Source: DATCRE01 sp964235605
GTDB lineage: Bacteria; Bacteroidota; Bacteroidia; Cytophagales; Cyclobacteriaceae
Reading direction: 5' to 3'
DNA: 64,000 nt
NCBI GenBank assembly: GCA_964235605.1
Contig: CAXSCR010000006.1
Location: 73,193-137,192 of the forward strand
Every line of letters starts with the position of its first letter. The first letter of the stretch is position 1. The position numbers were made by a program, and so were the translations under genes. Shown in pieces: positions 40,863-49,889 of the stretch. Under the pieces are notes generated by a model that searched no databases, was not told the DNA's origin, and saw only the letters and a list, made by a program, of their open reading frames with translations.

Positions 40863-42835
40863 TGGTAGAAGGAACCCCTGCATATATTTGGATTAAAAGC
40901 TGCACACTACTGGCGCTATTCCTGCCATTAATTTCATTTATAATTTCAATAATGATTACACGGCGGTATTCATGGGTAGCTTCAATTACTGCGCCTTTGC
41001 TAATGTTGCTAAGTGCAATCTCCGCTTCCCTGGTTTTTATATCTTTGATTGGAGAGCCGGCGCGCTTTACCTTCACCATAGATTGGTTCAACGTGGGAGA
41101 TCTCAAGTTTTCTGCAGGCATAGCGCTTGATAAATATGCTATTATCATGTTGCCCGTTGTTACCATCATTTCCTTTTTGGTTCATTTTTATTCCATCGGC
41201 TACATGGCTGGTGATAAAGGTTTACGAAGATATTTTGGCATGCTGGGGTTCTTTACCTTTTCCATGTTAGGCATTGTGATGGCCGATAACCTGTTATTGA
41301 TCTTTGTTTTTTGGGAGCTCGTCGGCTTTTCTTCTTACCTCCTCATAGCACATTGGAGGGACAAACCAAAAGCGGGCTCGGCAGCTAAGAAAGCATTCTT
41401 ATTTAATCGTATTGGCGATGCAGGTTTTCTTATTGGGTTGATGCTGATCTGGTCTAACACCGACTCATTTAACCTAAGCGAAATCCTTCATGCCAATGAA
41501 ATGTATTCATGGCAGACCGCTGCCTCACTGTGCATATTTTGTGGTGTCATTGGTAAGTCAGCACAATTTCCTTTACTAACGTGGTTGCCTGATGCCATGG
41601 AAGGACCCACGCCTGTTTCTGCTTTAATTCATGCGGCAACTATGGTGGCTGCCGGTGTTTTTCTATTAGCAAAGGTATTCCTTTTATTCACGCCACAGGC
41701 GTTGAATGTTATAGCGATCATTGGCACATTAACTTCTGTGATGGCCGCATTATCTGCGCTTGTTCAATACGACATAAAAAAAATATTAGCCTACTCTACC
41801 ATATCACAATTGGGCTTCATGATAATGGCTATCGGTGTAGGCGCAAAAGACGCCGCTATGATGCACCTTTTCACCCATGCCTTCTTTAAGGCTGGATTAT
41901 TTTTAGGCGCGGGGGCTATCATTCATTCGCTCCATCAACTTGAACAACAAACCAATCATCATTTCGATATCCAAGACATCAGAAATATGGGTGGTTTAAA
42001 GAAGTATTTACCTATTACTTGTCTTACATTCTTATTATGCAGTGCGGCCTTGGCAGGATTACCCATGTTCTCAGGCTTCCTTTCAAAAGATGCTATTCTT
42101 ACCGGGGTATGGATTTGGGCTGGTGCAGGCTTCTCTTGGAAGTGGATAATTACAATCTGCGCTTTTACCATTCCCTTCTTAACAGTTCTTTATACTTTCC
42201 GTATGGGATGGTTTGTTTTCTTTGGCAACAACAGAACAGAGAAAATCATAAACCAACCCATTACACTTACCGATGTTCCGACCGTAATGAGATTACCATT
42301 AATTCTTCTTGGCGCTTGTTCATTCTGGTTCATCATCTCCTTAAACCCATTTAGCTTTTCAGGATGGTTCTATAACAATTTACTTAGTGGACCGGAGTTG
42401 CATTTTCCATTTGTCACCCTCTTCTCAGCAATTTGGGTGCTAACCGCCTTTGCTTTTGCCTGTCTCTATTTTAAATCGCGCGTGATAGAAAATATCGGCT
42501 CCATAAATTCTTTTTTGTCGAACTCATTTTATCTAGATAAGCTATATCAAAAAATTATAACAGAGCCTGTAGCGAACTTTGCTTTAATAACAGAAAAGAT
42601 AGACATGAAATGGATTGATCGTTCTATCCATTTCGCAGCTTATGCACAAGTAACGATTTCGCACATAACCGGATGGTTTGATAAAGCCTTTATTAATGGT
42701 ACCGTGAGCGGAATGGCCCGCTTAGCTGGCAACATTGGGTCCTTTACACGATCATTCCAATCAGGAAAAATCCAGCTTTATATTTTCTGGGCGGTATTTG
42801 GGATTATTATTTTTTTAATTTCGATCCTGTTTTAA
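40862..42835 (+). CDS. nuoL: NADH-quinone oxidoreductase subunit L
   Basis: 657 residues, an antiporter-like proton-pumping subunit of complex I. Conserved blocks: FWELVGFSSYLLIAHWRDKP (lysine/glutamate pair), SAQFPLLTWLPDAMEGPTPV, SALIHAATMVAAGVFLL, KILAYSTISQLGFMIMAIG and HLFTHAFFKAGLFLGAGAII. The long C-terminal amphipathic helix that runs along the membrane arm is represented by the last ~100 residues. A repeat-filled 83-bp gap separates it from nuoM. Confidence 0.96.
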   Translation: MVEGTPAYIWIKSCTLLALFLPLISFIISIMITRRYSWVASITAPLLMLLSAISASLVFISLIGEPARFTFTIDWFNVGDLKFSAGIALDKYAIIMLPVVTIISFLVHFYSIGYMAGDKGLRRYFGMLGFFTFSMLGIVMADNLLLIFVFWELVGFSSYLLIAHWRDKPKAGSAAKKAFLFNRIGDAGFLIGLMLIWSNTDSFNLSEILHANEMYSWQTAASLCIFCGVIGKSAQFPLLTWLPDAMEGPTPVSALIHAATMVAAGVFLLAKVFLLFTPQALNVIAIIGTLTSVMAALSALVQYDIKKILAYSTISQLGFMIMAIGVGAKDAAMMHLFTHAFFKAGLFLGAGAIIHSLHQLEQQTNHHFDIQDIRNMGGLKKYLPITCLTFLLCSAALAGLPMFSGFLSKDAILTGVWIWAGAGFSWKWIITICAFTIPFLTVLYTFRMGWFVFFGNNRTEKIINQPITLTDVPTVMRLPLILLGACSFWFIISLNPFSFSGWFYNNLLSGPELHFPFVTLFSAIWVLTAFAFACLYFKSRVIENIGSINSFLSNSFYLDKLYQKIITEPVANFALITEKIDMKWIDRSIHFAAYAQVTISHITGWFDKAFINGTVSGMARLAGNIGSFTRSFQSGKIQLYIFWAVFGIIIFLISILF

Positions 42836-42914
42836 TATTGGGCATTGGGCATTGGGAATATATAGAGATAGGTAATCAAAAAATCGTAAATCAAAAATCG
42901 TAAATCGTAAATCA
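42836..42914. repeat. ATTGGGC and ATCGTAA spacer repeats inside the nuo operon
   Basis: ATTGGGCATTGGGCATTGGG (42838-42857), then after a short gap AATCGTAAATCAAAAATCGT and AAATCGTAAATCAC up to 42914. Words of 7-9 bases repeat. It is the only sizeable gap in nuoI-N. Confidence 0.75.
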
Positions 42915-42918
42915 CTTA

Positions 42919-44538
42919 ATGCATTCATATTTGCTTTCACTTTTAATCTTCACACCTCTTTTAGCTGCGCTTGTTGCATTGTTTATTCCTGCTAAGGCGG
43001 GGAGAATATTTTTTGTGCTTTGTGTCGCAGCAAGTATTGTACAGCTCGTTATTCTTGGATTAATTTTAAATGGATTTAGTGGCGATGGAAGTTTACAATT
43101 TATAGAGCAGCAGAACTGGATTACCCTTGATTTGGGTACCTGGGGAATTTTAAAGGCAGAATACTTTGTAGCGCTTGATGGACTTAATCTTCCGTTGGTG
43201 GCTATGTCTGTGCCAATTATGCTTATTGCTACCATCTCTTCACATACCATAACACAAAGCGTGAAGGGATATTTCATCTTATTACTTATTCTTAACGCCG
43301 CTATTATAGGCAGTTTCGTAGCACTTGACTTTCTGCTATTCTATCTCTTCTTTGAATTCATGCTGCTGCCTATGTTCTTCTTGATAGGAATTTGGGGAGG
43401 GCCAAGAAGGGAGTATGCCTCTATTAAATTCTTTCTTTACACACTATTGGGTTCTATATTTATTTTGATCGTAATGATTGGATTATATAGTTCCGTTCAA
43501 GATCCAAATGCCGGCGGCCAGTTGGTGCATTCTTTTAATATGCTTCACATGAGCAACCCATTAAATTATATTTCCAATGCTATTCTTGATCCTAATAAAG
43601 CATGGATAATTGGTCCGTTTGATGCCAGGGTATGGGCCTTCTTATTACTGTTCATTGGTTTTGGTATTAAACTTCCCATGGTACCCTTTCACACCTGGCT
43701 GCCTGATGCGCACGTGGAAGCACCAACTCCTGTTTCAGTGATTCTTGCTGCATTGTTATTAAAGATTGGTGGCTATGGATTGCTTCGAATTGCATATCCT
43801 GTTTTCCCTGAAGCCGCCATGCACTTTAGTTGGTTGGTTGCATTGACGGGTGTTATATCAATTATTTATGGTGCGCTTAACGCGATGGCAAGCAGAGATC
43901 TAAAAAGATTAATTGCTTATTCATCAGTTTCACACATGGGCTTTGTGTTGTTGGGACTTGCTTCAGTAACTACTGAAGGTGTGGCGGGTGCAGTGTATCA
44001 AATGTTCAGTCATGGAATTATATCTGCTTTACTCTTTCTTATAGCAGGCGTTTTATATGATCGTACGCACGATAGAATGATTGTAAATTATTCTGGGCTC
44101 TCTTCAAAGATGCCTGCATTCTTCACCTTTGTTCTTGTTGCATTTTTTTCTTCTCTCGGATTGCCAGGCTTCTCTGGTTTCATTGCCGAGATCATGGTGT
44201 TCTTAGGTGCATTTAAATCGAATAGCGTTAACGGGTTAATTCATGAAAGCTTAGCCATTATAGCGACCTCAGGATTAATACTAGGAGCTGCGTATTATTT
44301 ATGGACCATCCAACGCATGTTCTTCGGACCCTTAAGCTTAAAAAATGAAATAAAGGAAGACCAATTGGTCGATCTCAACCAACGTGAATATGTTATGCTA
44401 ATTCCTTTGGCTGTTGCTACACTTGCTTTTGGAATTTACCCACAACCTATACTAGACATCATAAATCCTTTCGCACAACAATTTGTTGATTTGGTTTTGA
44501 CCAATGGCGTTAGCATTCGCTCAACCCTAAACCCATAA
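42919..44538 (+). CDS. nuoM: NADH-quinone oxidoreductase subunit M
   Basis: 539 residues with about 14 membrane spans, a proton-pumping subunit. Conserved blocks: FFEFMLLPMFFLIGIWGGPR, FKLPMVPFHTWLPDAHVEAP-type wording (IKLPMVPFHTWLPDAHVEAP), DLKRLIAYSSVSHMGFVLLG and QMFSHGIISALLFLIAGVLY. The stop codon shares one base with the nuoN ATG (TAATG). Confidence 0.96.
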   Translation: MHSYLLSLLIFTPLLAALVALFIPAKAGRIFFVLCVAASIVQLVILGLILNGFSGDGSLQFIEQQNWITLDLGTWGILKAEYFVALDGLNLPLVAMSVPIMLIATISSHTITQSVKGYFILLLILNAAIIGSFVALDFLLFYLFFEFMLLPMFFLIGIWGGPRREYASIKFFLYTLLGSIFILIVMIGLYSSVQDPNAGGQLVHSFNMLHMSNPLNYISNAILDPNKAWIIGPFDARVWAFLLLFIGFGIKLPMVPFHTWLPDAHVEAPTPVSVILAALLLKIGGYGLLRIAYPVFPEAAMHFSWLVALTGVISIIYGALNAMASRDLKRLIAYSSVSHMGFVLLGLASVTTEGVAGAVYQMFSHGIISALLFLIAGVLYDRTHDRMIVNYSGLSSKMPAFFTFVLVAFFSSLGLPGFSGFIAEIMVFLGAFKSNSVNGLIHESLAIIATSGLILGAAYYLWTIQRMFFGPLSLKNEIKEDQLVDLNQREYVMLIPLAVATLAFGIYPQPILDIINPFAQQFVDLVLTNGVSIRSTLNP

Positions 44539-46031
44539 TGGAAGTGGAGACCGGGCTCAGTGAAAAATTAGCAGGAATTAAAGAAGGTTTAGGATTCATT
44601 ATTCCTGAATCCATTCTTAGCATAGGCATAGTAAGTATTTTATTACTTGGTTTATTTCTCAATAAGAACAAGCGTCTTAATTTTCTATTTCATCTTTTTA
44701 CGCTGATCGTTTTTATTGCGTGCTTACTTACTGTTATACTTTTTCATCCTTCTGCGCCTATAAAGTTATTTAATAATATGGTACGCGTTGATGATGTCTC
44801 CGCTTACCTAAAAATACTCTTTGACGTAGCTGGAATTCTTACTCTATTAATGACTTGGATTGCTCACAAAGAGCGCGATCATATTTCTGAATACTATGCC
44901 TTGATCTTATCTGTGGTGTTGGGTGCTCATTTACTTGTAATGAGTATGAATTTTATCATGATATTTATTTCTCTTGAATTAATTTCCATTTGCTCTTACA
45001 TCCTCACAGGCTTTTCCTTTAATAAACAATCAGCAGAAGGAAGTTTAAAATATTTTCTTTTTGGATCAGTTGCTTCAGCTGTTATGCTCTACGGCTTATC
45101 CATTCTTTATGGCATGACCGGAACGTTAGATTTTTCATCTAGCGTATTTGCTGATCAGCTTTTAGGAAAAACCGCTCCGATTCTTTTTACCGCCGGTTTA
45201 ATGGTAATAGCCGGTTTCCTTTATAAAATTGCTGCAGCGCCAATGCACCCTTGGTCGCCTGATGTTTATGAAGTTGCGCCTATGCCCGTGGTTGCTTTCT
45301 TTTCCGTGGTGCCCAAACTCGCCGGTTTAGGTGTACTCACAAAATTTGTTATCACACTAAATATCCTAGATCAATCAACTTATGATTGGCAATTGGTTAT
45401 TAGTGTAATTGCCATACTAACCTTAACCGTTGGAAATTTCTCAGCGCTCAAACAAAAGAATCCAAAGCGAATGATGGCCTACTCATCCATCGCACAATCC
45501 GGATTTTTGTTGATCGGTGTAGCGGCTTTTCTTCCACAAGGCATTCAAATGATGTTATTCTATGCAAGTATTTATATGCTTGCTAACTTTTTAGTATTTC
45601 TTCTTCTACAATATTTTGAATTTAATAGCATACACACGATTGCAGAACATCATGGTGTAGGTAAGGCGTTAGTAATGCCATCCGTTTTAATATTAGTTGG
45701 TTTAATATCACTCACTGGTTTACCGCCTACGTCAGGCTTTACTGCTAAACTTTTTATTTTCTCATCACTTTGGAACGCATACACCCAAACTGGCAAATCA
45801 ATTCTTCTTTGGTTGTTGGTTTTTGGTTTACTTAACACCGTTGTTTCCTTATTTTACTATCTCCGTATACCTTACTATGCATTTTTAAAGTCAAATGATA
45901 ATTCATTCGAGATAAAAAACAACCAATTAGAAAATCTTTTGGCCTGTATGTTGGTTATTCTGATATTGATCCTGTTCTTCCTGCCTCAATTGTTGATGGG
46001 ATGGATTAATAAAATTAACTTTGTGCTTTAA
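44538..46031 (+). CDS. nuoN: NADH-quinone oxidoreductase subunit N
   Basis: 497 residues, the third antiporter-like subunit. Blocks FISLELISICSYILTGFSFN, KIAAAPMHPWSPDVYEVAP, KRMMAYSSIAQSGFLLIGVA and TGLPPTSGFTAKLFIFSSLW are typical. It ends the nuo cluster; purF follows after 108 bp that carry TTAACGG-type repeats. Confidence 0.96.
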   Translation: MEVETGLSEKLAGIKEGLGFIIPESILSIGIVSILLLGLFLNKNKRLNFLFHLFTLIVFIACLLTVILFHPSAPIKLFNNMVRVDDVSAYLKILFDVAGILTLLMTWIAHKERDHISEYYALILSVVLGAHLLVMSMNFIMIFISLELISICSYILTGFSFNKQSAEGSLKYFLFGSVASAVMLYGLSILYGMTGTLDFSSSVFADQLLGKTAPILFTAGLMVIAGFLYKIAAAPMHPWSPDVYEVAPMPVVAFFSVVPKLAGLGVLTKFVITLNILDQSTYDWQLVISVIAILTLTVGNFSALKQKNPKRMMAYSSIAQSGFLLIGVAAFLPQGIQMMLFYASIYMLANFLVFLLLQYFEFNSIHTIAEHHGVGKALVMPSVLILVGLISLTGLPPTSGFTAKLFIFSSLWNAYTQTGKSILLWLLVFGLLNTVVSLFYYLRIPYYAFLKSNDNSFEIKNNQLENLLACMLVILILILFFLPQLLMGWINKINFVL

Positions 46032-46059
46032 TGGCGTGACCCGTTATTAGTTCTGTTAA

Positions 46060-46135
46060 TCGTATCCGTAACACCCTCTTGTTACAGCGCTTAAACAGCT
46101 AATGATTAACGGTTAGCGATTAACGGTAACCAAAA
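46060..46135. repeat. GATTAACGG-type spacer repeat
   Basis: AACAGCTAATGATTAACGGT, then TAGCGATTAACGGTAACC just before purF, with earlier TTAATCG and TAACACC words. The GATTAACGGT word occurs twice at a 15-base spacing. Confidence 0.5.
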
Positions 46136-46139
46136 AAAC

Positions 46140-48020
46140 ATGAGCGATCAGATTCTTCACGAGTGCGGTATTGCAATGATCCGTTTAAGAAAGCCTCTCT
46201 CCTATTACATTGAAAAGTATGGCCCTACCTATGCCATGACCAAAATGTACATTCTGATGGAGAAGCAACACAATCGCGGTCAAGACGGGGCGGGCGTAGC
46301 AAATATAAAGATCGATGTTGATCCGGGTTATAGATACATCAGTCGCTATCGCTCAATAAAACCCCAACCCGTTGCTCATCTCTTCAAAAAGATCAGTAAA
46401 AAATTTAAGAAAGCCCAGAAAGAAGGGAAATCGAAATTCAAAAACGAAAAGTGGTTGAAAGAGAACGTAGCCTTTAGTGGCGAACTCTGGCTTGGACACT
46501 TACGCTATGGTACACATGGTGTTAACAACATCGAAAATGTGCATCCCTTCCTTCGTCAAAATAACTGGCGTAGTCGTAATTTAGTTATGGCTGGTAACTT
46601 CAACATGACCAATGTTGATGAGCTCTTTAATATTTTGGTAGATCTTGGCCAACATCCAAAAGAAAAAGTTGACACGGTAACGGTGATGGAAAAAATAGGA
46701 CACTTCCTCGATGAAGAAGTGGAAATCCTTTTCCAAAAATATAAAGACAAGTTTACGAATCTTGAAGTATCAGAGATCATAGAAAATGAGATTAACCTTC
46801 AACGCATGTTGCGTAGAGCGTGTAAAGATTTTGATGGAGGCTATACCATGGCAGGCCTAACGGGATCAGGTTCTTCATTTGTTGTTCGCGATCCTTCAGG
46901 TATTCGTCCTGCGTACTTTTATGCTGATGATGAAGTGGTAGTAGTAGCTTCTGAAAAGCCCGCTATTAAGACTGCTTTTAATATCGACTATAATCAAATA
47001 GAAGAGATCAAACCTGGGCATGCACTTATTGTTACCAAGAGTGGTGAGTATGCACAACATCAAATATTAACACCGCTTGCAAAGACGTCATGTAGCTTCG
47101 AACGTATTTACTTCTCAAGAGGCAATGATCCAGATATTTATAGAGAGCGTAAGCAACTGGGCCGTTTGTTAGTACCTCAAGTTTTAAAGGCAATTAATTT
47201 CGATTTAAAAAATACCGTTTTCTCTTACATACCCAATACTGCTGAAACTGCCTTCTATGGCATGATGGCGGGAATCGAAGATTACCTTATCAGTAAACAA
47301 AAAGATATAATCCTAGATGGCAAACCTTCTGTCGATTCATTTGATCACATTCTTTCCTTCCGCCCACGGATAGAAAAAATTGTAATCAAAGATGTTAAAC
47401 TAAGAACATTTATTACCGATGATGAGCATCGTGATGAATTGGTTTCTCATGTTTATGATACGACGTATGAGGTAATTAAGAAAGCATCCGACACCATTGT
47501 TATCATTGACGATTCTATCGTTCGCGGCACTACACTAGAGAAAAGCATTTTAAAAATGCTTGACAGATTACATCCAAAGAAAGTTGTTATTGTATCTTCT
47601 GCTCCGCAGATACGTTTCCCTGACTGCTATGGTATTGATATGAGTCGTATGGGTGACTTCATCGCATTCCGTGCTATGATTGCATTGCTGAAAGATCATG
47701 GCAAAGAGTATCTCTTAGATGAAGTGTATGACAAATGTCAACGTCCACAAACAGAGAGGAGTTTAAACTGGGTGAAAGAGTTATACGCACAATTCACAGA
47801 TAATGAAATCTCTGCTAAGATTGCAGAAATTGTGAAACCAGAAGATATGAAGGCAGAAGTACAAGTAGTATTTCAAACTGTGGAGAACCTACACAAAGCT
47901 ATTCCAAAACATTCGGGTGATTGGTATTTCACAGGTAACTTCCCTACAGCAGGAGGAACCAAGGTAGCTAACCGTTCTTATGTTAATTATATGGAAGGTA
48001 AGTTGGTAAGAGCGTATTAG
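46140..48020 (+). CDS. amidophosphoribosyltransferase-like glutamine amidotransferase
   Basis: 626 residues. The glutaminase (class II) half starts MSDQILHECGIAMIRL with the Cys at residue 9 after an N-terminal extension, and has QHNRGQDGAGVAN and LWLGHLRYGTHG. The phosphoribosyltransferase half has CSFERIYFSRGNDPDIYRER and the PRPP motif VIIDDSIVRGTTLEKSI near residues 455-472. This is the long PurF form of Bacteroidota, catalysing the first step of purine synthesis. The internal Cys needs processing or acts in place. It is followed by a terminator, with the next gene independent. Confidence 0.9.
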   Translation: MSDQILHECGIAMIRLRKPLSYYIEKYGPTYAMTKMYILMEKQHNRGQDGAGVANIKIDVDPGYRYISRYRSIKPQPVAHLFKKISKKFKKAQKEGKSKFKNEKWLKENVAFSGELWLGHLRYGTHGVNNIENVHPFLRQNNWRSRNLVMAGNFNMTNVDELFNILVDLGQHPKEKVDTVTVMEKIGHFLDEEVEILFQKYKDKFTNLEVSEIIENEINLQRMLRRACKDFDGGYTMAGLTGSGSSFVVRDPSGIRPAYFYADDEVVVVASEKPAIKTAFNIDYNQIEEIKPGHALIVTKSGEYAQHQILTPLAKTSCSFERIYFSRGNDPDIYRERKQLGRLLVPQVLKAINFDLKNTVFSYIPNTAETAFYGMMAGIEDYLISKQKDIILDGKPSVDSFDHILSFRPRIEKIVIKDVKLRTFITDDEHRDELVSHVYDTTYEVIKKASDTIVIIDDSIVRGTTLEKSILKMLDRLHPKKVVIVSSAPQIRFPDCYGIDMSRMGDFIAFRAMIALLKDHGKEYLLDEVYDKCQRPQTERSLNWVKELYAQFTDNEISAKIAEIVKPEDMKAEVQVVFQTVENLHKAIPKHSGDWYFTGNFPTAGGTKVANRSYVNYMEGKLVRAY

Positions 48021-48045
48021 GATTTTAGATTTTGGATTTTAGAAT
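48018..48045. repeat. GATTTTAGATTTTGG spacer repeat
   Basis: TAGGATTTTAGATTTTGGAT, then TTTAGAATA between the purF stop and the terminator: three words GATTTTAG/GATTTTGG at 8-9 base spacing. Confidence 0.5.
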
Positions 48046-48073
48046 AAAAACCTTTTGTTACTGCAAGGTTTTT
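48046..48073 (+). terminator. rho-independent terminator after purF
   Basis: AAAAACCTT (48046-48054) pairs with AAGGTTTTT (48065-48073), followed by more T. It lies 25 bases after the purF stop. Confidence 0.75.
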
Positions 48074-48130
48074 TTTATGAGCTGATTTGTGTCTTTGTAA
48101 ATCATTAGTCTATATTATTAAATTGCTTGT

Positions 48131-48583
48131 ATGATTACAGTAATACAGCGGGTGTCTTCAGCTTCTGTGGAAATTAATAATAGGATCAAAGCGGAAATAA
48201 AAAATGGCCTGCTTATCTTATTGGGAATTGAAGATGCTGATGGTTATGAGGACATTCAATGGCTTGCTAACAAAATTGTAAATCTGAGAATTTTTAATGA
48301 CACGGATGGCATCATGAACGTCAGCGTGAAAGATGACGATGGAGAGATTATTCTTGTTAGTCAATTTACGCTGTATGCCAGTACAAAGAAAGGCAATAGA
48401 CCTTCTTACATAAAAGCTGCGAAAACAGAAATTGCAATCCCACTATATCAAAAATTTATTCATGAATTAGAAAGCACTTTCGGCAAACCAATCCAAACCG
48501 GCGACTTTGGTGCAGACATGAAAGTGAGCTTAGTTAATGATGGTCCAGTTACAATTATCATTGATACAAAAGATAGAATTTAA
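48131..48583 (+). CDS. dtd: D-aminoacyl-tRNA deacylase
   Basis: 150 residues. Cleaves D-amino acids from mischarged tRNA. The family signatures are MITVIQRVSSASVEINNRIK, IILVSQFTLYASTKKGNRPS (SQFTL with the catalytic Thr) and the GP-cis-Pro end VSLVNDGPVTIIIDTKDRI. Complete, with the ATG at 48131. Confidence 0.95.
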   Translation: MITVIQRVSSASVEINNRIKAEIKNGLLILLGIEDADGYEDIQWLANKIVNLRIFNDTDGIMNVSVKDDDGEIILVSQFTLYASTKKGNRPSYIKAAKTEIAIPLYQKFIHELESTFGKPIQTGDFGADMKVSLVNDGPVTIIIDTKDRI

Positions 48584-48708
48584 GTATTTGAATAATCTGT
48601 ATAATTCTCATTGAGCACTAAACCTCTCCTAAAAGCGTTAACAATTTATCCTCAATTCATCAGACTAAAATTGTAACTCGACTAGAACATTTAAGCATCA
48701 AATAATTT

Positions 48709-49416
48709 ATGCATCGCAAAAGCACTTCAATAATATTTTTTCTCTTCTCTATCTTATATTACAATACTTCCATTGCTCAAAATAAATATGGCTTGAAGGC
48801 CACAACATATGCCGAGTATAAGGCGAGTATAAAAACCAATCCACAAAAAGAATTAATAGACCTTGAGAAGTTTGTCCCAGGCTTAGTGCTTGATATCCGT
48901 TATGCAACTACTAATAACTTCACGAAAGAAAAAATATATAACCTTGCAAAAGCTTACGCGAGAAAGCCAGTAGCAGAATCACTTAAAAAGATTCAAGCAG
49001 AGCTCAACAAACAAGGACTAGGAATTAAAATATTTGATGGCTATCGGCCTTATTCAGCGACTATAAGATTTTATGAAGTGTATCCTGATACAAATTTTGT
49101 TGCATCGCCTTATCGGGGTTCACGTCACAATCGCGGATGCGCATTAGATCTAACAGTAATAGATTTAAAGACTGGCAAAGAACTCAAGATGCCTACAGGC
49201 TACGATACTTTTGTAAAAGAAGCTCGTCCAACTTACCCCATCACAGATAAAGAAGTAAAGAAGAATCGTACGCTGCTTATAACCGTTATGGAGAAACATG
49301 GTTTTAGAGTAAATGCTTCTGAATGGTGGCATTTTGATTTCAAAGGATGGAAAAACTTTGAAGTTATGAACATTGATTTTGGAGAGCTGGAATTAAAAGT
49401 TCCAAACGTACCTTGA
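48709..49416 (+). CDS. D-alanyl-D-alanine dipeptidase (VanX/DdpX family)
   Basis: 235 residues with signal peptide (MHRKSTSIIFFLFSILYYNT, cleavage near SIAQ). The peptidase M15 zinc site is present: SRHNRGCALDLTVIDLKTGK (His and Asp) and NASEWWHFDFKGW (Glu and His). FVPGLVLDIRYATTNNFTKE and IFDGYRPYSATIRFYEVYPD define the substrate pocket. It is periplasmic and would release D-alanine from cell-wall dipeptide for recycling. In this setting it is not a vancomycin-resistance gene. Confidence 0.9.
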   Translation: MHRKSTSIIFFLFSILYYNTSIAQNKYGLKATTYAEYKASIKTNPQKELIDLEKFVPGLVLDIRYATTNNFTKEKIYNLAKAYARKPVAESLKKIQAELNKQGLGIKIFDGYRPYSATIRFYEVYPDTNFVASPYRGSRHNRGCALDLTVIDLKTGKELKMPTGYDTFVKEARPTYPITDKEVKKNRTLLITVMEKHGFRVNASEWWHFDFKGWKNFEVMNIDFGELELKVPNVP

Positions 49417-49421
49417 GATAA

Positions 49422-49475
49422 GCCCCTACTACTACGCAAGCTTTCAGCTTGTGGTTAAAATGTTGTAAGCTTTCA
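49422..49475. repeat. REP-like repeat, copy 1, second hairpin truncated
   Basis: The core GCAAGCTTTCAGCTTG (hairpin CAAGCT/AGCTTG) then TGGTTAAAATGTT and GTAAGCTTTCA. It is identical over 40 bases to 61494-61533. The second hairpin stops at GTAAGCTTTCA because IS630 relic sequence begins there. Confidence 0.85.
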
Positions 49476-49686
49476 AACCAAGTTTATTTTTACACCTAAA
49501 CATGGCTCATGGCATAATCTGATAGAAATGTTTTTTAGCAAAATTGCCCGTTCTTTTTTAAGACATATACGAGTGGATAGCAAAGAAGAACTTATTGAAA
49601 GGATAAGTCAGGGAATAAATGCAATAAACGAAGACCCCGTTATTTTTAAATGGAAATACAAAATGGAGGAGGTGTCCGTTGTTTGA
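49471..49686 (+). pseudogene. IS630-family transposase, C-terminal relic
   Basis: One open frame reads FQTKFIFTPKHGSWHNLIEM, then FFSKIARSFLRHIRVDSKEE and LIERISQGINAINEDPVIFK, ending WKYKMEEVSVV and TGA at 49684-49686. FTPKHGSWxNLIEMFFSKxARxFLRxIRV is the known C-terminal region of IS630/Tc1-mariner transposases, where the last catalytic Glu (in LIE) sits. The upstream two thirds are missing and replaced by the REP-like repeat. Confidence 0.85.
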
Positions 49687-49889
49687 TACATTATTTAAAA
49701 ACGAGGTCCTAGTTTAGGAGTTGCTTCCTATAATTCAAAAGTTGAAGTAGAATTTGTTTCATTGTCCTTTCCCTCTTCAAATTATAGTGTACCAACTTAA
49801 TTTACATCCAGACCAGAGCTTTACAGAATTTATATTATCTTTTTAATTTAAATCTTACTACCAGCTACTACCTACTAAATTAATTTATT

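Noticed and set aside
48709..49416. VanX-type gene as a vancomycin resistance determinant
   Set aside because: No vanH/vanA partners nearby and a normal secreted dipeptidase setting suggest cell-wall recycling.
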